Assembly: GCA_937911445.1 (NCBI GenBank)
Contig: CALDQY010000280.1
Location: 1 to 15,337 of the forward strand
Direction: 5' to 3'
DNA length: 15,337 nt
DNA from: an uncultured Rhodobiaceae bacterium
GTDB lineage: Archaea > Thermoplasmatota > Poseidoniia > Poseidoniales > Poseidoniaceae
Shown here: positions 7,165 to 12,503 of the stretch, piece after piece
Position numbering within the stretch: the stretch's first letter is position 1
Layout of the letters: each line of letters begins with the position of its first letter
Translations under genes and position numbers: made by a program
The notes under the pieces: model-generated
Told to the model about the DNA's origin: nothing
Seen by the model: only the letters and a program-made list of their open reading frames with translations
Database searches by the model: none

Positions 7165-8805
7165 ATGCGGTTTGACGTTCTCAACCTTATTTTGGGGTGG
7201 ACGCTTGTAGCGTTAACAATTCCCTTGTTGCTCTGTGTGGTCGCAACAGGTTATCTTGACAATTGGGAACTCGCCTTCAGAGCATTTTCGATTCCTGCGG
7301 GTCTTTCCCTGTTCATCGGTTCAATGATGCTTCGATTTGGAACAAAACGAAACACGCACATGCGATTACGAGATCGTGAAGCTTTCGCAGCTGTTGCGCT
7401 CGTTTGGCCTCTTGCAGTATTCATCGGAGCATTGCCGTATTGGCTTGGAGGGATGTTCCATGGACCATTTACAGATGGCTCATCGTTTGCAGACATTGCC
7501 CGGGGTGCAGTTAATGCATGGTTCGAATCTATGTCTGGATTTTCAACGACTGGAGCAACCGTCATCTCGACATCGATGAGCCCAAATTGCTTACCTGGTA
7601 TGGATTGTATCAACTCGCAACCGCGTGGACTGTTGTTTTGGCGATCCCTAACGCAATGGTTTGGTGGAATGGGTATCATCATGCTTGGAATGATGATTTT
7701 GTCCCGTGTTATTGGTGGAGGCATGGCGCTTGCTCGAGCTGAATTGACTGGACCATCGTTGTCGCGATTAAAGCCCAAACTACAGGAAACAGCTCTCGCC
7801 CTTTGGGGCCTCTATCTTGCGCTTACGCTCCTTGAATTTGGATTGTTGTGGACAATTGGAGGCATGGATTGGTTTGATTCAATCAATCACGCATTGACAA
7901 CGATGCCGACAGGTGGATTCTCAACCTACGATGGGAGCATTGGTCATTTTGAATCCTACACTGTTGAATTGATTATCATATTATTCATGTTCATTGGTGG
8001 AATCAATTTCACCTTGTTATGGTTCATTCGTGAGGGCCAATTCCGAAAGGCGACACAAGATGAAGAATTCAAGAATTATCTTGTCTACATTCTCACAACA
8101 TTCCTATTCATCACCATCGCACTCCTAGCAACCCGTGACTATACAACCACCGATTCGTTCATCGATTCATTGTTCCATGTTGTATCTCTTGGTACATCAA
8201 CAGGGTATACGTCAACCGATTACATGCAGTGGCCCGTTGTCACACATCTCTTCCTTTTCGTTCTGATGATTGTAGGTGCATCAGCCGGAAGCACCAGCGG
8301 TGGATTGAAACTACTGAGAATCAATCTCGCATTCAAAGTCGCCATGCGTGAACTGATTCGAATTGCACAGCCACGGAAGGTCCAGACCATTCGCATGAAT
8401 GGAGAAGTCGTTGGTAATCAACAACTTGGTCTCATTGTTGGAATGTTGTTCGTTTGGATCGGTTTGTTTGCAATCTCCTCGATTTTGCTCGCGTTCATTG
8501 TTCCGGGTGAGGATTTTGAATCCATTCTGGCATTGGTTGCATCAAGTCTCGGAAACACTGGACCTACGATTGGGAATTACGGGCCCACAGAAACTTGGGC
8601 AGGACTCAATTCAGGAGCATTGTTGCTAACATCGATTCTGATGTGGTTTGGTCGTCTCGAACTTCTGACTGCGGTGATTCTCTTGCATCCTCACACATGG
8701 CGTTCTGAATCCAAAGACCAAGCACCTCGAGGCGCACTTGCACGACTCAAGCGAATGATTTCAAGGGAGCCTCATGATGAATCAGAACAAGGTCCTTTGG
8801 GCTGA
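7165..8805 (+). CDS. trkH: Potassium uptake pore subunit TrkH
   Basis: This 546-residue membrane protein has the four-repeat M1-P-M2 architecture of the TrkH/KtrB/HKT superfamily. The four selectivity-filter loops are visible: SGFSTTGATV near 124-133, MPTGGFSTYDG near 247-257, SLGTSTGYTS near 341-350, and SLGNTGP near 461-467. Each contributes the central glycine that lines the potassium path. The intramembrane gating loop of the third repeat is seen as ASAGSTSGGLKLLRI (372-386) with the conserved Lys/Arg. It conducts K+ across the cytoplasmic membrane under the control of TrkA. The hydrophilic C-terminal tail (about 512-546) extends past the last helix. Its last 24 bases overlap the convergent RFC gene. 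Confidence 0.96.
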   Translation: MRFDVLNLILGWTLVALTIPLLLCVVATGYLDNWELAFRAFSIPAGLSLFIGSMMLRFGTKRNTHMRLRDREAFAAVALVWPLAVFIGALPYWLGGMFHGPFTDGSSFADIARGAVNAWFESMSGFSTTGATVISTSMSPNCLPGMDCINSQPRGLLFWRSLTQWFGGMGIIMLGMMILSRVIGGGMALARAELTGPSLSRLKPKLQETALALWGLYLALTLLEFGLLWTIGGMDWFDSINHALTTMPTGGFSTYDGSIGHFESYTVELIIILFMFIGGINFTLLWFIREGQFRKATQDEEFKNYLVYILTTFLFITIALLATRDYTTTDSFIDSLFHVVSLGTSTGYTSTDYMQWPVVTHLFLFVLMIVGASAGSTSGGLKLLRINLAFKVAMRELIRIAQPRKVQTIRMNGEVVGNQQLGLIVGMLFVWIGLFAISSILLAFIVPGEDFESILALVASSLGNTGPTIGNYGPTETWAGLNSGALLLTSILMWFGRLELLTAVILLHPHTWRSESKDQAPRGALARLKRMISREPHDESEQGPLG

Positions 8806-10308
8806 GTCTCTCTTTACTTCAGGATCAGATTCGACCACAGGCTCCGGACTCAATTCTTCATCGTGCAGTTCTTCGAGGACAGATTCAATCACTGGGTCTT
8901 TCCATTTCTCCTCTGCCTGCTCGTATGCCTGAATCAATGCCTTTGTGGATTTACGAGAGACTGGTAAATTGCACAATGCAACGTGCTCATCTGCACTCAA
9001 ACCTAACGCAAGTGAGACCTCAAAACGGTTGGGATCACCGAATACTGGGTTTTCTTGATGCAAAGCACTCAACAGTGGCATGAATTCCCTTCTTACTGTT
9101 GATTTGCTAGTTTTGGATAAGTCTGCTAGGTGATTGATGATAGCCGGACGCGCCCATGATCCAGAGCGCCTCAAGTAATTTGGATAACTTGGATAAATCC
9201 TAGTCGGCAATGGCGCATTGTTCGCAACGCTAGCAGATAAGGAGGACAAGTGCAGGGTCCAGTAGGAGGAGTGATGTGCAAGGTCGCGATAACGGCTCTC
9301 AACAGAACGATCTGCAAGAGTCAATGCTTTCGAACCTCGCCTCATAGCAACCTCATCGAACAGAGATGCGTTGTTCCAGTGAACCCAATTCATCAAGTCA
9401 GAAGGTTGCTTGTCAATACTGCGACCAATCGTTACAGCATCATTCGCTGCCTTGGAGCGATACAAAGACTCCATTCCAGGGAACACTTCTGTCGTCATAT
9501 CTCGGAGTCCTGCTTCAAGGTGTTCTCGAACCAATTCTGGATTGAGCTTCTCCAGACCACCTGACGACAGAACTTGCAGATCTCGTACAAGTGCCCGCAA
9601 ATCACCATGATTTCCATTGACAAGCACGTCGATGGCATCGTTCGTGTAGTCGATGTCTTCTTCACGAAGAACACGACGGGCAATTCTTCGCAACGCTTCA
9701 TCTGAGACTCGATCAAACGTGATGGTCAACAGATGGCGCGAAAAACGGTCTTTCGTAGTGCGCCACGTTGATGAAGAACGCCCCCAGAGTCCCATGATAT
9801 CGTTGCAAGCAAGGATGACAGGTTGTTTCGTCGCTTCCAGAAGACGGAGTAATTCGGCCTTTCCTCCAGAATCTCCCGACAGGGTAACGGATTCATCGTC
9901 TTCGATACCCTTGCGTATACGGTCCTCACTCACAGCTCTCAGACCGCCTCCAATGTGATCAACTTCATCAAGGAGAATCAGTGTGCGCTGTTGAGGTTTG
10001 GATGGATCGTGAAACAGTGAACGATGTGTCGAAGATTGCGTTGCAGCTTTGCGAATCGCTACGGCATTTCTCGTGTCACTCGCATTCAACTCTATAACCG
10101 TCCAACCCATATCCTGAGCAATGGCTCGTGCAACGGTCGTCTTACCAACACCTGGTGGACCAACAAGTAGAATTCCCTTCTTCTTGGGCTGTCCTTTGAC
10201 CCATCCATCAAGCCACTCACGAATCTTCCGCCGTTGGCTTTCATTCCCTTCCAACTGATGTTCGGAAGTAGGACGGTGCCGCTCAGTCCAATCGGAAGCA
10301 CCGCTCAT
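8782..10308 (-). CDS. rfcL: Replication factor C large subunit (clamp loader)
   Basis: This 508-residue protein is an AAA+ ATPase of the archaeal RFC large-subunit type, which with the small subunits opens and loads the PCNA clamp onto primed DNA. WTERHRP at 7-13 matches the conserved N-terminal W.EKYRP box. Walker A is GPPGVGKT (50-57), Walker B is LLDEVDHI (112-119), sensor 1 is ILACND (165-170) and sensor 2 is GDLRAL (235-240). The collar region follows from about 270. The C terminus is an acidic linker (about 478-500) ending in QRTLF, which resembles a shortened PCNA-interacting (PIP) motif. The start is fixed by closeness to the WTERHRP box; no Shine-Dalgarno precedes it. It lies 42 bases downstream of glyS on the same strand and overlaps trkH at its 3' end by 24 bases. 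Confidence 0.95.
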   Translation of the reverse strand: MSGASDWTERHRPTSEHQLEGNESQRRKIREWLDGWVKGQPKKKGILLVGPPGVGKTTVARAIAQDMGWTVIELNASDTRNAVAIRKAATQSSTHRSLFHDPSKPQQRTLILLDEVDHIGGGLRAVSEDRIRKGIEDDESVTLSGDSGGKAELLRLLEATKQPVILACNDIMGLWGRSSSTWRTTKDRFSRHLLTITFDRVSDEALRRIARRVLREEDIDYTNDAIDVLVNGNHGDLRALVRDLQVLSSGGLEKLNPELVREHLEAGLRDMTTEVFPGMESLYRSKAANDAVTIGRSIDKQPSDLMNWVHWNNASLFDEVAMRRGSKALTLADRSVESRYRDLAHHSSYWTLHLSSLSASVANNAPLPTRIYPSYPNYLRRSGSWARPAIINHLADLSKTSKSTVRREFMPLLSALHQENPVFGDPNRFEVSLALGLSADEHVALCNLPVSRKSTKALIQAYEQAEEKWKDPVIESVLEELHDEELSPEPVVESDPEVKRDSAQRTLF

Positions 10309-10350
10309 AGTTTTACAATATAGCGACGGTTCATGAAGATGTTTCTTGGT

Positions 10351-12027
10351 TCAGAAGAATGGGAGCTCGTCAATGGAAACTCGTGATTGTGAGCCATCGT
10401 CTCGTTGACGAATTGTAACAGTACCGTCCTCGACGGATTGATGGTCAATCGTTACACAGATAGGAACACCCACCTCATCAGCACGTGCGTAACGCTTCCC
10501 AATCGATCCACTTCCGTCGTAGAGTGATACGATACCGTATGTCTGGCAACAGCGTTGATGAATGGCCTTTGCAACTTTGTCCATTCCATCTTTTTCGAAA
10601 AGAGGCAAAATTGCGACATCAATCGGAGCGATGGAGTCAGACAATTGCAACATTCGATAGGGTTCTCCACTCTTCTCGGTTTCAACGTAGGCGTGATCTA
10701 ACACATGCCAAAGGATGCGATCGATACCAAATGCTGGCTCAACAACGTGTGGAATAAACCATTCACCTGTTTCCTTCACTGTCTTCTGAACACGCTTGAC
10801 GTGGTCTGCTTCAACGGTCAGAGTACGCCCGTCAGAGAGTGTGACTTCAATCGGAAAAGCGACAGTTGCGTCAAGGGTTTCAACGATGGACTTGACCTGC
10901 CCAGCGTCGCCTCGGAAGGCAGGACCCGCTTTTCCACCATCGATGGTCCAACCGTCAATTTCGAGAATCTTTGGCTCATCGAATTCTCGCCGAGCACGGA
11001 GTGTTTTTCCTGTAGCCTTTTCGTGAGCCTCAAGATCGTAACATCCTCGATGCGCAATACCGACACATTCGACCCAACCATACGAACCTTCAATCTCAAC
11101 ATCCCAGCAATCCGTCGCATAATGCGCCATTTCATCGGAAGCGTGTTGTCTGAAACGCAATCGATTTGCATCGATACCGATTCCAATAAGGAAATCAAAC
11201 GTGCGACCCATAAAGAATCCGACCGTTGGGTGTCGAACCAACGTCTTCTCAACAGCATCGCGAAGCGTCATCTGATGCGAGCTTCCTTCTCCATCGACCA
11301 GATTAAACTGAACGGACGACCAAGACGAGAAATCATGATCTATAGGTTGATTTGGATCGATAAAATACTCCAACTCTGCCATGTTAAATTCTCGAAGTCG
11401 AATCATGCCTTGACGAGGTGAGATTTCATTGCGATATCCTTTGCCTACCTGAACAGCCCCGAACGGTAGGCGTTCTCTGAAGTGGCGATACAAAGAGGGG
11501 AAGGATGTGAACATCCCTTGAGCAGTCTCGGGTCGCATGAAACCTTGTCGGCCAGATGAGCCTGCACCGATGGTTGTAGAGAACATCAAATTTTGAGCTT
11601 CAATTGGACTCCAATCACAGGCTGAGCACGAAGGACATGCTGGAGCAGAAGCGTTGAGCAATTCCTGTAATTCAGATTTTGACAAAGCGTCTGGGTTCGG
11701 GTGATGATCTTCTAAAAGAGTGTCTGCTCGACTGGCTTCTTCGCATTGTTGGCAAACGGTCATGAAATCTGAGAACTCACCCACGTGTCCACTCGCCTCG
11801 AGAACTTCGTAAGGTGTGACTGTTGGGCAGGAGATTTCCACAACGTCACCCATTGACAACCAATGATTGAGCCATACTTGGTTGAGTCTTGAGCGAAGAC
11901 GTCCACCCACTGGTCCGAAGTCGTACAGTCCTTTTGCGCCACCGTACATGTCAAAGGCAGGGAGGAGAATACCACGTTGACGTAGCATTCCCTGCAGTCG
12001 TTCAAGACGTGCGTCATCTTTGGACAA
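10351..12027 (-). CDS. glyS: Glycyl-tRNA synthetase (archaeal/eukaryotic dimeric type)
   Basis: This 558-residue class II synthetase attaches glycine to tRNA-Gly. Near the N terminus is GLYDFGPVG (33-41), typical of the alpha2 enzymes. QNLMFST at 145-151, RPETAQG at 165-171 and motif 2 (FGAVQVGKGYRNE, then SPRQGMIRLREF) at about 189-214 form the active site. Motif 3 is EPAFGIDRILW at 430-440. The C-terminal anticodon-binding domain starts near APIDVAILPL (467-476) and includes SGSIGKRYARADEVG (506-520). Cys92/Cys95 and Cys131/Cys134 (plus Cys137) may bind zinc. The start is TTG at 12027: the upstream frame offers a good ribosome-binding site there, while the nearest in-frame ATG is codon 14, inside the conserved N-terminal helix. 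It probably heads a two-gene transcript with rfcL. Confidence 0.95.
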   Translation of the reverse strand: MSKDDARLERLQGMLRQRGILLPAFDMYGGAKGLYDFGPVGGRLRSRLNQVWLNHWLSMGDVVEISCPTVTPYEVLEASGHVGEFSDFMTVCQQCEEASRADTLLEDHHPNPDALSKSELQELLNASAPACPSCSACDWSPIEAQNLMFSTTIGAGSSGRQGFMRPETAQGMFTSFPSLYRHFRERLPFGAVQVGKGYRNEISPRQGMIRLREFNMAELEYFIDPNQPIDHDFSSWSSVQFNLVDGEGSSHQMTLRDAVEKTLVRHPTVGFFMGRTFDFLIGIGIDANRLRFRQHASDEMAHYATDCWDVEIEGSYGWVECVGIAHRGCYDLEAHEKATGKTLRARREFDEPKILEIDGWTIDGGKAGPAFRGDAGQVKSIVETLDATVAFPIEVTLSDGRTLTVEADHVKRVQKTVKETGEWFIPHVVEPAFGIDRILWHVLDHAYVETEKSGEPYRMLQLSDSIAPIDVAILPLFEKDGMDKVAKAIHQRCCQTYGIVSLYDGSGSIGKRYARADEVGVPICVTIDHQSVEDGTVTIRQRDDGSQSRVSIDELPFF

Positions 12028-12030
12028 GAA

Positions 12031-12038
12031 ATCCCCTC
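12031..12038 (-). promoter_or_regulatory. Ribosome binding site supporting the TTG start of glyS
   Basis: GAGGGGAT on the minus strand ends 3 bases before the TTG at 12027. It differs at one base from the GAGGTGAT seen before trkA and so decides in favour of TTG as the start codon. Confidence 0.6.
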
Positions 12039-12113
12039 GTGTTCTCCTAATGAGGAGGGCATTTCAACTTGACCTCTGGAACGAAGGCTTGAATTCAAAA
12101 ACCTTAGCACACA

Positions 12114-12117
12114 GGAG
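12114..12117 (+). promoter_or_regulatory. Ribosome binding site for the ferredoxin-like gene
   Basis: GGAG lies 5 bases upstream of the ATG at 12123. This supports 12123 over the second in-frame ATG at 12135 as the start. Confidence 0.6.
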
Positions 12118-12122
12118 TAATC

Positions 12123-12437
12123 ATGGGGCAATCCATGGTGGCCATCACCGAAGCGGATTGCACAGGTTGCGATCTTTGTATCCCACATTGTCCGTTTGAG
12201 GCACTCCTCCCTCTCGCACTCAACCCGCCTAAGCGGAAGCACAAAAAGCGACCAGTCGTTGTTGTTGCTTCACAATGCGTAGGCTGTCTTTCTTGTATTG
12301 GTTCGTGTCCAACAAAAGCGCTTCACGAAATTCTCATGCCACCCATTTCTGCCCAATCGCCCCTTCTTCTGAACGGTGAAGAACCGGAAACAGAAACCAT
12401 CCTTCGTTGGGGCAAAAAAGGCCTTGGCTGGGCCTAA
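12123..12437 (+). CDS. Small 2[4Fe-4S] ferredoxin-like protein
   Basis: This 104-residue protein carries two classic four-cysteine cluster motifs: Cys13-x2-Cys16-x2-Cys19-x3-Cys23-Pro and Cys52-x2-Cys55-x2-Cys58-x3-Cys62-Pro. Each should bind one [4Fe-4S] cluster, so the protein is probably a soluble electron carrier. Between the motifs is a 28-residue insert with the very basic run KRKHKKR (37-43). After the second cluster there is about 40 residues of extension ending in WGKKGLGWA. The redox partner cannot be read from the neighbourhood, which holds glyS and an Lhr helicase rather than an oxidoreductase. The clusters are certain; the biological role is not known. Confidence 0.9.
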   Translation: MGQSMVAITEADCTGCDLCIPHCPFEALLPLALNPPKRKHKKRPVVVVASQCVGCLSCIGSCPTKALHEILMPPISAQSPLLLNGEEPETETILRWGKKGLGWA

Positions 12438-12452
12438 GGATGCAACGAAACA

Positions 12453-12464
12453 ATCATATGTATC
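12453..12464 (+). promoter_or_regulatory. Possible promoter element upstream of lhr
   Basis: ATCATATGTATC is the most AT-rich part of the 66-base gap before the Lhr gene. Its centre lies about 45 bases before the ATG, which would put a transcript start near 12485 and leave the GGTGG ribosome-binding site in a short leader. Read-through from the ferredoxin gene is equally possible. Confidence 0.25.
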
Positions 12465-12491
12465 GTACCAAACCTGCAGACCACTGAGATT

Positions 12492-12496
12492 GGTGG
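12492..12496 (+). promoter_or_regulatory. Ribosome binding site for lhr
   Basis: GGTGG lies 7 bases before the ATG at 12504, the same sequence and spacing as before srp54. It supports 12504 as the start. Confidence 0.5.
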
Positions 12497-12503
12497 AAAA
12501 AAT

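Larger units (their letters stand above)
12028..12122. promoter_or_regulatory. Divergent intergenic region between glyS and the ferredoxin-like gene
   Basis: These 95 bases should hold both outward promoters. The most AT-rich part is CTTGAATTCAAAAACC (12088-12103), which contains the perfect 10-base palindrome TTGAATTCAA at 12089-12098. No clean TATA box with the right distance to either gene can be picked out. The region also holds a short CTCCT-AATG-AGGAG inverted repeat at 12044-12057. Confidence 0.35.

Noticed and set aside
10309..10325. A TATA-like CTATATT just upstream of rfcL on the minus strand.
   Set aside because: It is centred only about 12 bases before the ATG, too close for an archaeal TATA box serving that start. 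rfcL is more likely read from the glyS transcript.
10705..11421. A 238-codon plus-strand frame inside glyS.
   Set aside because: It is antisense to the catalytic domain of glycyl-tRNA synthetase, has low-complexity unrelated composition and no start signal.
12044..12057. Inverted repeat CTCCT-AATG-AGGAG in the divergent region as a terminator or attenuator.
   Set aside because: The stem is only five base pairs, has no T-tract, and contains purine-rich text that occurs often near ribosome-binding sites.
12458..12487. A nine-codon upstream ORF (MYRTKPADH) before lhr.
   Set aside because: It has no ribosome-binding site, may overlap the promoter, and a frame this short is expected by chance.
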